DNA of 64,000 bases from Roseburia_D yibonii (lineage in GTDB: Bacteria; Bacillota; Clostridia; Lachnospirales; Lachnospiraceae), in assembly GCF_014297335.1 (NCBI RefSeq), contig NZ_JACOQH010000008.1, positions 1 to 64,000 of the forward strand, read 5' to 3'. The translations under genes were made by a program, and so were the position numbers. Below are positions 51,129-60,143 of the stretch, piece by piece; within the stretch, counting starts at the first letter, position 1, and every line of letters begins with the position of its first letter. The notes beneath the pieces are model-generated. The model was not told the DNA's origin, made no database searches, and saw nothing but the letters and a program-made list of their open reading frames with translations.

Positions 51129-52397
51129 CTATACCAGTTCCGCGATCCTCGAAACCCCGACATAGATCTCCGAGATCCGAAACCAGGTCGGGAAATCCAC
51201 CACTCCGGTCACCGGAAGTCCGAATACCGACTGAAAGACCTCCACTGCGCGCGCAGTTCCGGGTCCGTAGACACCGTCAACCGCAACGGTCGGAATCGCC
51301 GGATAATTCTGCGAGATCCGGTTCAACTGTTCCTGGATCGTGCGCACCTTGGTGCCGGTCGATCCGATCTCCAGATTATAACCCGGCCAGGAAGACGGAA
51401 TTCCTGAAATCTCCTCTGCCACATTGATATACATATTATTTCCATAATAATAGCGCAGGATCTCGATCGCAGAATAGTTCTGGTCGCCAAGATATTTGCT
51501 GCCCCACTGCGTCATCCATCCGCTGCAGGTCACACGCTCTCCATCGCAGTACTGTGTCAGGATCGGCTGTCTGACATTCGGTCTGGACAGATAATTTTCA
51601 AACATCTCATCCACCACGCGCGATATATTGGAATAAATATTTCTGCCATATACAAATTTGTGGTCATAGGCAGTCGAAGATGTGATCGTATAGTTATAGC
51701 CTTTGTTGCGGTACCACTCCGTATACACGCGGTTTAGCGTAAACGACATGATCGCAAGGATGTTGGCCCGAAGCGTGGCATCCGGCCAGGTCGCATAGAT
51801 CTCACTCGACGCTACATTTTTAATGTAATCCCGGTATCTGACGTAATAGTCCCTTGCCGTTGAATCCTCCGGCGCTCCGTCATGCACGATGATGTATTCC
51901 GGGATCACCACCCGGCTTAACACGATCTCTCCGCTCTCGGTCACCGGCTTGATCTCCGCTTCCGCGATCTTTGCCGGATAATCCCCGTAAAGTGTATTTG
52001 CCGGGATCACGATATTGTCGATCGGATCGCCGCTTGCCTGCTCCGGCTCCAACTGTACCTCCTGCAGCGCCGTTTCCTCCGGCAGCACCGCGACACCGGA
52101 AATATCGATCGGCCGGAATCCATCCGCCTCCACCTGCACCGTATACTGGGAATAGGGCTGGCTTTCTGACGGCTCCATGGAATATTCTAACGGCGGCGCA
52201 TTGACCGTAAGGACTTCTGTCTGCCCCGAAATATCTGTCTGCATCTCCTCTACGACCGCTCCCGGCTCTCCGGTATAGGAGATCCTGACTCTGGCTCCCG
52301 ATATCGGACGAAATCCGGTTCTTGTCGTTACTGCGATCTGCAGTCTTCCCTTATCGACCGCATTGTTCTGCAAATAGCGTAAATTAGTTTCTGACAT
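51129..52397 (-). CDS. SpoIID-like / peptidoglycan-binding protein
   Basis: A 422-residue protein with three parts. Residues 15-115 form a carboxypeptidase-regulatory-like beta domain (GRLQIAVTTRTGFRPISGARVRIS). Residues 170-330 resemble the SpoIID/LytB amidase-enhancer domain (ANILAIMSFTLNRVYTEW, GWMTQWGSKYLG and EILRYYYG). Residues 340-415 are a PG_binding_1 domain (IGSTGTKVRTIQEQLNRIS, DGVYGPGTARAVEVFQ). There is no obvious signal peptide, which would suit action in a forespore or mother cell. The spore-cortex role is inferred from similar clostridial proteins. Confidence 0.82.
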   Translation of the reverse strand: MSETNLRYLQNNAVDKGRLQIAVTTRTGFRPISGARVRISYTGEPGAVVEEMQTDISGQTEVLTVNAPPLEYSMEPSESQPYSQYTVQVEADGFRPIDISGVAVLPEETALQEVQLEPEQASGDPIDNIVIPANTLYGDYPAKIAEAEIKPVTESGEIVLSRVVIPEYIIVHDGAPEDSTARDYYVRYRDYIKNVASSEIYATWPDATLRANILAIMSFTLNRVYTEWYRNKGYNYTITSSTAYDHKFVYGRNIYSNISRVVDEMFENYLSRPNVRQPILTQYCDGERVTCSGWMTQWGSKYLGDQNYSAIEILRYYYGNNMYINVAEEISGIPSSWPGYNLEIGSTGTKVRTIQEQLNRISQNYPAIPTVAVDGVYGPGTARAVEVFQSVFGLPVTGVVDFPTWFRISEIYVGVSRIAELV

Positions 52398-52441
52398 AAG
52401 AACCTCTTATTTCTCATTCCATATATGATATGTAAAAAGCA

Positions 52442-52492
52442 AAAAAGATGTGCTATGCCGCCGCTTATCGTGCAGACATAACACATCTTTTT
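52442..52492. terminator. terminator after ilvE
   Basis: Arms AAAAAGATGTG (52442-52452) and CACATCTTTTT (52482-52492) with inner TATG/CATA pairs. It can work on both strands. Confidence 0.85.
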
Positions 52493-52517
52493 GTTTCTTT
52501 GGAGTTTTTGGTCGATT

Positions 52518-53582
52518 TTATTCTACGATCTGTGTCCAGCCATATTTATCTTCCAGCTTGCCCCACTGGATGCCGGTTAAGGTATCATACAGTTTCTGTG
52601 TCAGCTCACCGATCTCAAAGTTGTTGATCGTGACAACATCATCTTTGTAACGAAGCTCGCCTACCGGGGAGATAACGGCTGCTGTACCGGTACCGAATAC
52701 TTCTTCCAGTGTACCGTCATGTCCTGCTTTCATCAGGTCATCTACTGCAAGATGTGTTTCGTTTACCTTGTATCCCCAGTCTCTTAAAATATGGATCATG
52801 GAATCTCTGGTTACACCCGGAAGAACGGTTCCTTCGATCGGAGCGGTGTAGATCTCTCCACCGATCTTGAACATGATATTCATGGTTCCTACTTCCTCTA
52901 CATATTTACGATGCTCACCGTCAAGCCAGAGTACCTGAGCATATCCCATCTTTTCTGCCTTTACCTGTCCTAAAATGGAGCCTGCGTAGTTACCACCGCA
53001 TTTGGTAAATCCGGTACCACCTTTTACGGCACGAACCAGTTCGTCCTCTACTAAGATCTTAACCGGATTTAAGCCTGCTGCGTAATAAGCGCCTACCGGG
53101 CAGCAGATGATCATAAATTTGTAAGAAGATGCCATATGTACTCCGAGTGCTGCTTCCGTAGCAAACATAAACGGTCTGATATATAAGGAAGTATTCGGCT
53201 TGGACGGAACCCAGTCAGCTTCCTGTTTTACCAGCGCGCGTACTGCTTCTACGAACATATCTTCCGGGAATGCCGGCATACAGAGTCTTGCGTTGGAATT
53301 GATCATTCTTCTCGCATTCATTTCCGGACGGAACAGCTGGATCTTGCCGTCCTCTCTGCGGTATGCCTTTAATCCTTCAAATGTCTCCTGTGCGTAGTGA
53401 AGTGTTACACAGGCAGGATCTAATTCAACCGGTCCCTGCGGTACGATTCTCGCGTCGTGCCATCCTTCATCCTTTGTCCAGTCCATGACAAACATGTAAT
53501 CTGTCATATACTTACCAAAGCCAAGGTTATTCTGATCTGGTTTCTCCTTTAATACTTCTCTTTTTTCAAATCTGATATCCAT
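52518..53582 (-). CDS. ilvE: branched-chain-amino-acid aminotransferase
   Basis: Class IV PLP aminotransferase completing valine, leucine and isoleucine synthesis or starting their breakdown. The 354-residue protein has the EGLKAYRREDGKI and FRPEMNARRM segments, the PLP-lysine motif GGTGFTKCGGNYAGS, and GTMNIMFKI with GTVLPGVTRDS. It is the longer (BCAT-like) bacterial form. GGAGG precedes the ATG. It lies near ilvB-ilvN but in a separate transcript with its own promoter. Confidence 0.95.
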   Translation of the reverse strand: MDIRFEKREVLKEKPDQNNLGFGKYMTDYMFVMDWTKDEGWHDARIVPQGPVELDPACVTLHYAQETFEGLKAYRREDGKIQLFRPEMNARRMINSNARLCMPAFPEDMFVEAVRALVKQEADWVPSKPNTSLYIRPFMFATEAALGVHMASSYKFMIICCPVGAYYAAGLNPVKILVEDELVRAVKGGTGFTKCGGNYAGSILGQVKAEKMGYAQVLWLDGEHRKYVEEVGTMNIMFKIGGEIYTAPIEGTVLPGVTRDSMIHILRDWGYKVNETHLAVDDLMKAGHDGTLEEVFGTGTAAVISPVGELRYKDDVVTINNFEIGELTQKLYDTLTGIQWGKLEDKYGWTQIVE

Positions 53583-53647
53583 AATCTATCGACCTCCAAA
53601 ATTTTTTTGCCGATTTGTTTTTTGCATCAGCAAATCCTTGTCATTCA

Positions 53648-53675
53648 TTATTATACTTTTTTTCTTCTCTGTCAA
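53648..53675 (-). promoter_or_regulatory. promoter of ilvE
   Basis: Minus-strand perfect TTGACA (53670-53675), 16-base spacer and TAATAA (53648-53653). The 287-base gap 53583-53869 holds this and the pyk terminator, no gene. Confidence 0.6.
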
Positions 53676-53796
53676 GATTATTCCCAGGGCTTATGCGGTA
53701 CATGCTTTAAAGTTATGGTTTTGTCTGTTTCCATAAGGAAAATTCATGTTTCATCCTTGCCGTTCCAGAGACGTGATGCTTTCCTCATCGCTAGTA

Positions 53797-53830
53797 CACA
53801 AAACAGAGGCAGGATAACTCCTGCCTCTGT
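53797..53830 (-). terminator. terminator after pyk
   Basis: Perfect stem ACAGAGGCAGG/CCTGCCTCTGT (53803-53813, 53820-53830) with a six-base loop; the T tract on the minus strand is short (TTTTGTG). Confidence 0.8.
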
Positions 53831-53869
53831 AAAATGTATCGTCTCTATACCAACGATCGTCGATCGACC

Positions 53870-55285
53870 TTAAACATTCTGTACTTTTAACATGTTTGTA
53901 GTACCGGACATTCCGATCGGTACACCGGAAGTGATAACTACGGTATCACCCTTCTGTAAACCTTTTTCTTTTGCAGCAACTGCTACTGCTTCATCAAACA
54001 GGTCGAATACTTCTTTCTGCTCATCTAACAGAAGCGGAGTAACGCCCCATGCAAGGTTCAGCTGACGGCATACTTTCTCATCCATTGCACATGCTACGAT
54101 GTCGCAATCCGGTTTGTAACGGGATACCATCTTTGCGGAACGGCCAGACTTGGTAACGCTGATGATTGCCTTTGCTTTTAAGTCAAGCGCTGTAGTACAG
54201 GTAGCGTGGCAGATAGCGTCTGTAACATCCGGGTTTGCTTTTCTGTCATTTTCGAAGAAACGTCTTCTGTAATTGATATCTTTTTCTGTACGCTCTGCGA
54301 TCTTAACCATGGTCTTTAATGCTTCTACCGGATATGCACCTGCAGCGGTCTCGCCGGAAAGCATGATCGCAACAGTACCGTCATAGATAGCGTTTGCAAC
54401 GTCAGTTGCTTCTGCTCTGGTAGGTCTCGGGTTCTTGATCATGGAGTCAAGCATCTGTGTTGCGGTAACAACGATCTTTCCTGCCTGATTTGCTTTCTTG
54501 ATCAGGTTCTTCTGAACAACCGGAACTTCTTCACAAGGAATTTCAACACCCATGTCACCTCTGGCAACCATGATACCGTCTGCTGCCTCTAAGATGCCGT
54601 CGATGTTACGAACACCCTGCTCGTTCTCGATCTTTGCGATGATCTGGATTTTCTCGCCGCCGTGTGCTTTTAACAGATCACGGATCGCGATAACGTCTGC
54701 TGCTTCACGTACGAAAGAAGCTGCGATGAAGTCTACGTCATTCTCAGCGCCCCAGATAAGGTCTGCCTTATCTTTTTCGCTTAAGTAATCCATAGAAAGG
54801 TCTGTTCCAGGAACATTTACACCCTTGTGGTTGGAAACCGGTCCACCGTTCATTACGGTACATACGATGTCATCACCGGATACTTCTTTTACTTCAAGTC
54901 CGATCAGACCGTCATCTAACAGGATGGAAGACCCCGGCTTAACGTCTTTCGGAAGCTGTTTGTATGTGATGGAAACTTCTTTTTCTGTTCCAAGGATATC
55001 TCTTGCGGTCAGGGTGAATTCCTGTCCTTCTTTTAATTCTACTCTGCCTGCTTCAAAATCACCAAGACGGATTTCCGGTCCCTTTGTGTCAAGCAGCGCT
55101 GCAACCGGCAGACCAAGTTCTTTGGAGTATTTTCTTAAACTCTTTAATCTTCCGCCGTGCTCATCGAAATCACCGTGGGAAAAGTTCATTCTTGCAACAT
55201 TCATACCGGCTTCGATCAACTTCTTTAAAGTATCACCCTTTTCCGTAGATGGTCCCATTGTACAGATAATTTTTGTCTTGCGCAT
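53870..55285 (-). CDS. pyk: pyruvate kinase
   Basis: Last step of glycolysis, phosphoenolpyruvate plus ADP to pyruvate plus ATP. The 471-residue protein opens with KTKIICTMGPST; the active-site lysine lies in IIAKIENEQGV and metal ligands in MVARGDMGVEI. MLSGETAAGAYPVEAL and the C-terminal regulatory domain are complete. It lacks the extra PEP-utiliser domain that some firmicute enzymes carry. GGAGG precedes the ATG. Confidence 0.97.
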   Translation of the reverse strand: MRKTKIICTMGPSTEKGDTLKKLIEAGMNVARMNFSHGDFDEHGGRLKSLRKYSKELGLPVAALLDTKGPEIRLGDFEAGRVELKEGQEFTLTARDILGTEKEVSITYKQLPKDVKPGSSILLDDGLIGLEVKEVSGDDIVCTVMNGGPVSNHKGVNVPGTDLSMDYLSEKDKADLIWGAENDVDFIAASFVREAADVIAIRDLLKAHGGEKIQIIAKIENEQGVRNIDGILEAADGIMVARGDMGVEIPCEEVPVVQKNLIKKANQAGKIVVTATQMLDSMIKNPRPTRAEATDVANAIYDGTVAIMLSGETAAGAYPVEALKTMVKIAERTEKDINYRRRFFENDRKANPDVTDAICHATCTTALDLKAKAIISVTKSGRSAKMVSRYKPDCDIVACAMDEKVCRQLNLAWGVTPLLLDEQKEVFDLFDEAVAVAAKEKGLQKGDTVVITSGVPIGMSGTTNMLKVQNV

Positions 55286-55400
55286 ACAGTTGTTCCTCCT
55301 ATAATTTTACAATAATTTATACAATAATTTTTTATGAAGTAAAGATTTTTCGGTATTTTGCCCATACAAGCCCCGAAAACCCTTTGTTTTTCACCCGAGT

Positions 55401-55429
55401 ATAGTAGCACAAAGTTTTGATCTCTGCAA
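55401..55429 (-). promoter_or_regulatory. promoter of pyk
   Basis: Minus-strand TTGCAG (55424-55429), 17-base spacer and TACTAT (55401-55406) with extended TG. It gives a leader of about 110 bases. Confidence 0.65.
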
Positions 55430-55459
55430 GCACAGATTACAGTTTTTTTACAATTTTTG

Positions 55460-55957
55460 TCAACGGCAGGATGTGCTGATCGACTCGATCGCGACTGCCC
55501 CTCCCCGGACGACTTCTATCCTTTTATATTTTTCCTTTAAAAGCGCAATTAATTCATTATTTCTGCGCTCCGTCAGTTTGCACTCCAAAAGAACGCTGTC
55601 ACTGCCGATATCTTCCACCTGCACACCGAACACCTGCGCGATCTGGAAGATCTCCGCTTTCTGCTCCACATTGCAGCCGAGTACCTTCGCGAACAGGATC
55701 TCTTTCATGTGGATCGGCACATTGGTGAGGTCGATCACCTTTATGACTTCCACCATGCTGTTTAACTGCTTTTTGATCTGTTCAAAGGTAATGTCATCAC
55801 TGGACACTCCGATCGTCATGCGCGAGATCGTCTCATCCTCCGTCGTTCCTACCGTAAGGCTCTGCAGATTGTAGGATTTCCCGGAAAAGAGCCCGGAAAC
55901 TTTTGCCAGTACACCGACTTCATTTTCTACATATAACGCGATCCATCTGTTCTTCAT
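55460..55957 (-). CDS. ilvN: acetolactate synthase small (regulatory) subunit
   Basis: A 165-residue regulatory partner of IlvB. The N-terminal ACT domain (about 4-75: IALYVENEVGVLAKVSGLFSGKSYNLQSLTVG) binds valine for feedback inhibition. The C-terminal ALS_ss domain includes VFGVQVEDIG. It starts 11 bases after ilvB in the same transcript, with GGAGG upstream. The length is that of the IlvN/IlvH type. Confidence 0.95.
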   Translation of the reverse strand: MKNRWIALYVENEVGVLAKVSGLFSGKSYNLQSLTVGTTEDETISRMTIGVSSDDITFEQIKKQLNSMVEVIKVIDLTNVPIHMKEILFAKVLGCNVEQKAEIFQIAQVFGVQVEDIGSDSVLLECKLTERRNNELIALLKEKYKRIEVVRGGAVAIESISTSCR

Positions 55958-55968
55958 TTCCGTCCCTC

Positions 55969-57690
55969 CTATTTTAAGATCATCTCACTCATCGGATTTC
56001 CGCTCTTTACCATCGGCAGAACGATCTCATCCGAAGCGATCATAAACTCGATAATGACCGGCGCGTCCTTATGTGTCATTGCTTCATCCAACGCAGGTGT
56101 AATCTCATCCGCGTTCGTGACACGGATCCCGTACGCCCCGTAGCTCTCCGCAAGTTTTACAAAATCCGGTTCGTACGGCGGACACGCGGGATTCGGTCCC
56201 TTGCAGTTCGCCGGACAACTCTTTCTTTTTCTGAGGCAGGTGATCTCATAACGTTTTCCGTAGAAAAGCTGCTGCATCTGGCGCACCATTCCAAGATAAT
56301 GGTTATTGAACAGACATACAATGACCGGCACTTCCTCGGTCACCGCTGTCGCAAGCTCCTGGATATTCATCTGCATCCCGCCATCCCCGGAAATACAGAT
56401 GACCGGCCGATCCGGATTTCCTATCTTTGCTCCGATCGCCGCTGGGAAACCGAATCCCATCGTTCCAAGTCCTCCCGAAGTGATGAGCTGTTTGTTTTCG
56501 TTCATTTCCAGATACTGCGTCGCCCACATCTGATGCTGGCCGACATCGGTCACAAAGATCCCTTCGTGGAATTTTGCATTGAGTGCTTCAAGGATCATCT
56601 GCGGTGTCATCCCGGCATCCCGGCGCATCGCAAGCGGTTTTTCCTTTTCCCACTTTCCGATCCGCTCTCTCCATGCGGCTGTGTCTTTTTCTTCCGCCCA
56701 TTCGATCAGTTTTTCGAGTGCGCTGTTCGCGTCGGCTACGATCGGCACGTCTACGACCACATTTCGCGAAATAGACGCCGTATCGATGTCAATGTGGATG
56801 ATCTTTGCCTTAGGCGCAAATTCGTTCAGATCGCCGGTAATACGGTCATTAAAACGGGTTCCTATGGAAAAGAGCACATCACATTCGCTGACCGCTTTGT
56901 TGGAAGCGTATTTTCCGTGCATGCCGCAGTTTCCGATATAGAGCGGATGATCGGTCGGCAGGGAGCCTTTTCCCATGATCGTCGTAACGACCGGGATCTG
57001 CATTTTTTCCGCGAATGTTCTTAAATTCTTCCCCGCGCCCGCGATATTGACGCCGCCGCCGGCAAGGATCAGCGGTTTTTCCGCGCCCTTTAACAGTTTG
57101 TACGCCTTCTTTAACTGACCGACATGCGCACCGGTATTGATCTTATAGCCCCGGATGTCCACATGTGCCGGATAATCCGCAGGTCCCGGCTGCACCTGGA
57201 TATCTTTTGGGATATCTACCAGAACCGGCCCCGGCTTTCCGCTTGACGCGATCTGAAACGCCATTTTTATGATGCGCCCGAGGTCTTCTCTCCGTCTTAC
57301 GGTCACGCCGTACTTTGTGATACTGCGGGTCATCCCGACAATATCCACTTCCTGGAACGCGTCATTTCCGATCAGGTTGAGTGGCACCTGTCCGGTAAAG
57401 CATACGAGCGGAATACTGTCATAATGCGCGTCCGCGATCCCGGTGATCGTGTTCGTCGCTCCCGGTCCGCTCGTCACAAGGCAGACACCGACCTTTCCGG
57501 TGGATCTCGCATAGCCCTCCGCTTCGTGGATCAGCGCCTGTTCATGGCGCGGGAGGACGACATGGATATCTTCCTGTCTGTATAATTCATCCAACAGGTC
57601 TGTCACCATTCCGCCCGGATAACCGAAGACGGTATCGACACCCTCTTCCTGCAATGCCTTTACAAATAATTTTCTGCCTGTGATATCCAC
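55969..57690 (-). CDS. ilvB: acetolactate synthase large (catalytic) subunit
   Basis: Thiamine-diphosphate enzyme making acetolactate or acetohydroxybutyrate for branched-chain amino acids. The 573-residue protein has the ThDP glutamate in PRHEQALIHEAEGYAR, the GPGATN segment and the ThDP motif GDGGMQMNIQELATA. Near residues 485-506, between RYE and PDFVKLAE, lies a Cys-rich insertion with cysteines 485, 492, 496 and 503 that most enzymes lack. The start is GTG at 57690 with GGAGGAGG upstream. ilvN follows at once. Confidence 0.95.
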   Translation of the reverse strand: MDITGRKLFVKALQEEGVDTVFGYPGGMVTDLLDELYRQEDIHVVLPRHEQALIHEAEGYARSTGKVGVCLVTSGPGATNTITGIADAHYDSIPLVCFTGQVPLNLIGNDAFQEVDIVGMTRSITKYGVTVRRREDLGRIIKMAFQIASSGKPGPVLVDIPKDIQVQPGPADYPAHVDIRGYKINTGAHVGQLKKAYKLLKGAEKPLILAGGGVNIAGAGKNLRTFAEKMQIPVVTTIMGKGSLPTDHPLYIGNCGMHGKYASNKAVSECDVLFSIGTRFNDRITGDLNEFAPKAKIIHIDIDTASISRNVVVDVPIVADANSALEKLIEWAEEKDTAAWRERIGKWEKEKPLAMRRDAGMTPQMILEALNAKFHEGIFVTDVGQHQMWATQYLEMNENKQLITSGGLGTMGFGFPAAIGAKIGNPDRPVICISGDGGMQMNIQELATAVTEEVPVIVCLFNNHYLGMVRQMQQLFYGKRYEITCLRKRKSCPANCKGPNPACPPYEPDFVKLAESYGAYGIRVTNADEITPALDEAMTHKDAPVIIEFMIASDEIVLPMVKSGNPMSEMILK

Positions 57691-57715
57691 AAAAATCCTC
57701 CTCCTTTTTCTCTTT

Positions 57716-58669
57716 TTAACCGATCAGTCCGGTACATTTCAACAGATAGATCCAGCCTGTAAGCGTAAACGACGCAAGCAGTGTCGTCGTCACAACGATA
57801 CTCGCCGTCAGCACTCCGTCGTTTTTCATATTTTTTGCCATTATGTAGCAGCTCGGTGTGGTCGGTGCCGCAAGCATGATAAGGATCCCGATGATCTTTT
57901 CCCCGGTAAATCCCATTGCCGCCGCGATCGGAAGAAACACTGCCGTCTGCGCAACCAGTTTGATAAAGGATGCCGCAAGTGTCGGTTTGATCTTTGCAAG
58001 CGCCTTGCGTCCCTCAAAGCCGGCTCCCATCGTGACCAGCGCAAGCGGTGTCGCCATGCGCGCCACGTTGTCCACCGTGCGGTCAACGATCGTCGGGAAA
58101 TGTACGCCGAGCAGCGATACCACAAGCCCGAGGAAAATACCGATGATGATCGGATTTTTTAAGATGTTGATCCCAGCCTGTTTGATCTTTCCCGCGCCCT
58201 GTCTTCCGTCTTCCTCATTTGCCTCAAATGTCAGAACTAACACCGAGTAGATATTATAAAGTGGAACTGCTCCTACGATCATGAGCGGTCCCATCGCCGA
58301 ACTTCCATAAATATTTTCGATAAACGCCATTCCCATGACGGCGGCGCTTCCACGGAAAGATGCCTGTACAAACGCTCCCCGCATACTTTTATCTTTTAAA
58401 AACAGCTTTGCCCCTGCCCAGACCGTCCAAAAGCAGATCGTGCTCACGATCGCGCAGAACAGAACGTATTTTAAGTCAAATACCGCCTTGATGTCCACGG
58501 TCGATATATCCCGGAACAGCATAAAGGGAAGCGTGACCTTAAAGTTAAACCGGTTCGCCACCGTGACAAAGTTGTCATCCAACATGCCGATCTGTTTTAA
58601 AAAATACCCCAGCACCATAACTAAAAAAATCGGCATGGTCACATTGATGCTGTAAATAAAATTTTCCAT
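57716..58669 (-). CDS. AEC-family transporter
   Basis: A 317-residue membrane protein with about ten helices of the auxin efflux carrier family. LVMVLGYFLKQIGMLDD opens the first helix region; the family's duplicated half-repeat recurs after residue 170 (NPIIIGIFLGLVVSLLGV). Bacterial members move malate, other organic acids or unknown solutes. It lies 38 bases after folA and 25 before ilvB. AAGAAGGG precedes the ATG. Confidence 0.9.
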   Translation of the reverse strand: MENFIYSINVTMPIFLVMVLGYFLKQIGMLDDNFVTVANRFNFKVTLPFMLFRDISTVDIKAVFDLKYVLFCAIVSTICFWTVWAGAKLFLKDKSMRGAFVQASFRGSAAVMGMAFIENIYGSSAMGPLMIVGAVPLYNIYSVLVLTFEANEEDGRQGAGKIKQAGINILKNPIIIGIFLGLVVSLLGVHFPTIVDRTVDNVARMATPLALVTMGAGFEGRKALAKIKPTLAASFIKLVAQTAVFLPIAAAMGFTGEKIIGILIMLAAPTTPSCYIMAKNMKNDGVLTASIVVTTTLLASFTLTGWIYLLKCTGLIG

Positions 58670-58707
58670 TCTTACCCTTCTTATCTTATCCTGGTACTGC
58701 CCGTTTT

Positions 58708-59199
58708 TTACGCGTTTTTCTCGTAAGTGAGGAAGAAATATTCAAGGTCAAAACAGGTGTGCTCCTCACTCTCCGCCGTGATCTTCCATTCCTCTTTCTC
58801 ATCGAGATTCGGGAAATACGCGTCTGCGGTATACGCATACTCGATCTTTGTGATATACGCCTTGTCGCATTCGTCCAGAAACTGGCGGTAGATGCTCTCC
58901 CCGCCGATCACAAAAATATCTTCGCTGTCATATTTTTTTAATTCTTCCCGCAGTTCGTCCTCATTATGTACCACGATCACGCCCTCTGCCTGGTAGGACG
59001 GATTTTTAGTCAATACGATATTGGTACGGTTCTTTAAAGGCTTCTTGCCCGGAAAACTCTCTAACGTCTTTCTTCCCATCACGACAACTTTTCCGGTTGT
59101 CGTCTGACGGAAGAACTTCATATCCTCCGGGATGCTTGTAAGCAGTTTATTCTGATAGCCGATCGCCCAGTTTTTGTCTACCGCTGCAATTAAATTCAT
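58708..59199 (-). CDS. folA: dihydrofolate reductase
   Basis: A 163-residue NADPH-dependent enzyme regenerating tetrahydrofolate. It has NLIAAVDKNWAIGYQNKLL, the FFRQTT and GRKTLESFPGKKPL segments, and FVIGGESIYRQF. The catalytic acidic residue lies in PEDMKFF. The gene starts 12 bases after thyA, whose reaction produces the dihydrofolate it reduces. AGGAGG precedes the ATG. Confidence 0.96.
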   Translation of the reverse strand: MNLIAAVDKNWAIGYQNKLLTSIPEDMKFFRQTTTGKVVVMGRKTLESFPGKKPLKNRTNIVLTKNPSYQAEGVIVVHNEDELREELKKYDSEDIFVIGGESIYRQFLDECDKAYITKIEYAYTADAYFPNLDEKEEWKITAESEEHTCFDLEYFFLTYEKNA

Positions 59200-59211
59200 C
59201 TGTTTTTCCTC

Positions 59212-60060
59212 CTATACCGCAACCGGAATATTTTTGATCTGTGGTCCGGTCACATAGTCATCTAACCGCACATCATCCGGTGTAAACTGATAAAAATCTG
59301 TAATCTCCGGATTCAGCCAGAATTTCGGCGCCGGATGCGTCTCTCTTATGATCAGCTCCTCCACAAGCGGAATATGTCTGTCATAAATATGCGCGTCCGC
59401 GATGACATGAACCAGTTCTCCGACCTGCATGCCGCACACCTGTGCCAGCATATGGACCAAAACCGCGTACTGGCAGACATTCCAGTTGTTTGCGGTCAGG
59501 ATATCCTGGGAACGCTGGTTTAAGATCGCGTTTAAAGTTAGTTTCTCCTCGCCTTTTTTCTGCGTGACATTAAAGGTCATACTGTACGCACACGGATAAA
59601 GATTCATTTCATGCAGATCCGCATGTACATAGATATTGGTCAGAATACGGCGGCTGAACGGGTTGTTTTTGAGGTCATAGATCACGCGGTCCACCTGATC
59701 CATCATTCCCTCTTTATAGGCGTGCTTTACGCCCATCTGATAGCCGTACGCCTTTCCGATCGAACCGTTCTCATCTGCCCACTCATCCCAGACATGACTG
59801 TTCAGGTCATGGATATTGTTCGATTTTTTCTGCCAGATCCAGAGCATTTCATCCGTACAGCTCTTGATCGCCGTTTTCCGCAGCGTGATCGCCGGAAATT
59901 CTTTGGAAAGATCATAGCGGTTCACCACGCCGAATTTTTTGATCGTATAGGCACTGCTGCCGTCCTCCCAGTGCGGGCGTACCTTTTCTCCCTCGGTACT
60001 CACACCGTTTGCCAGTATATCCCTGCACATATCGATAAAGATCTGATCTGCTAAACTCAT
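59212..60060 (-). CDS. thyA: thymidylate synthase
   Basis: Methylates dUMP to dTMP with methylene-tetrahydrofolate. The 282-residue protein has the nucleophile cysteine in NLYPCAYSMTFNV, the dUMP phosphate-binding QRSQDILTANNWNVCQY, and HVIADAHIYDRHI. The family's usual RSCD is RSQD here, as in some divergent clostridial enzymes. The ATG at 60060 has AAGGAG upstream; a longer frame reaching 60141 starts before the promoter and is rejected. folA follows directly. Confidence 0.94.
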   Translation of the reverse strand: MSLADQIFIDMCRDILANGVSTEGEKVRPHWEDGSSAYTIKKFGVVNRYDLSKEFPAITLRKTAIKSCTDEMLWIWQKKSNNIHDLNSHVWDEWADENGSIGKAYGYQMGVKHAYKEGMMDQVDRVIYDLKNNPFSRRILTNIYVHADLHEMNLYPCAYSMTFNVTQKKGEEKLTLNAILNQRSQDILTANNWNVCQYAVLVHMLAQVCGMQVGELVHVIADAHIYDRHIPLVEELIIRETHPAPKFWLNPEITDFYQFTPDDVRLDDYVTGPQIKNIPVAV

Positions 60061-60097
60061 TTGCTTCTCCTTTTTTGCATTCACCTGTAATGCTATT

Positions 60098-60126
60098 AGT
60101 TTATTATTTTTTGCCCGCTTATTCAA
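60098..60126 (-). promoter_or_regulatory. promoter of thyA-folA
   Basis: Minus-strand TTGAAT (60121-60126), 17-base spacer and TAAACT (60098-60103), in the 83-base gap after the anti-sigma-like gene. Confidence 0.6.
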
Positions 60127-60143
60127 GTGTATTTTTCCCACTA

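Noticed and set aside
56071..57024. Plus-strand frame of 317 codons opposite ilvB
   Set aside because: Shadow of ilvB, rich in His, Arg and Cys without any motif.
59680..59700. CGCGGTCCACC resembling the complement of a T-box AGGGTGGNACCGCG core
   Set aside because: It lies inside the thyA coding region, the match is partial, and no T-box stem or adjacent regulated start follows.
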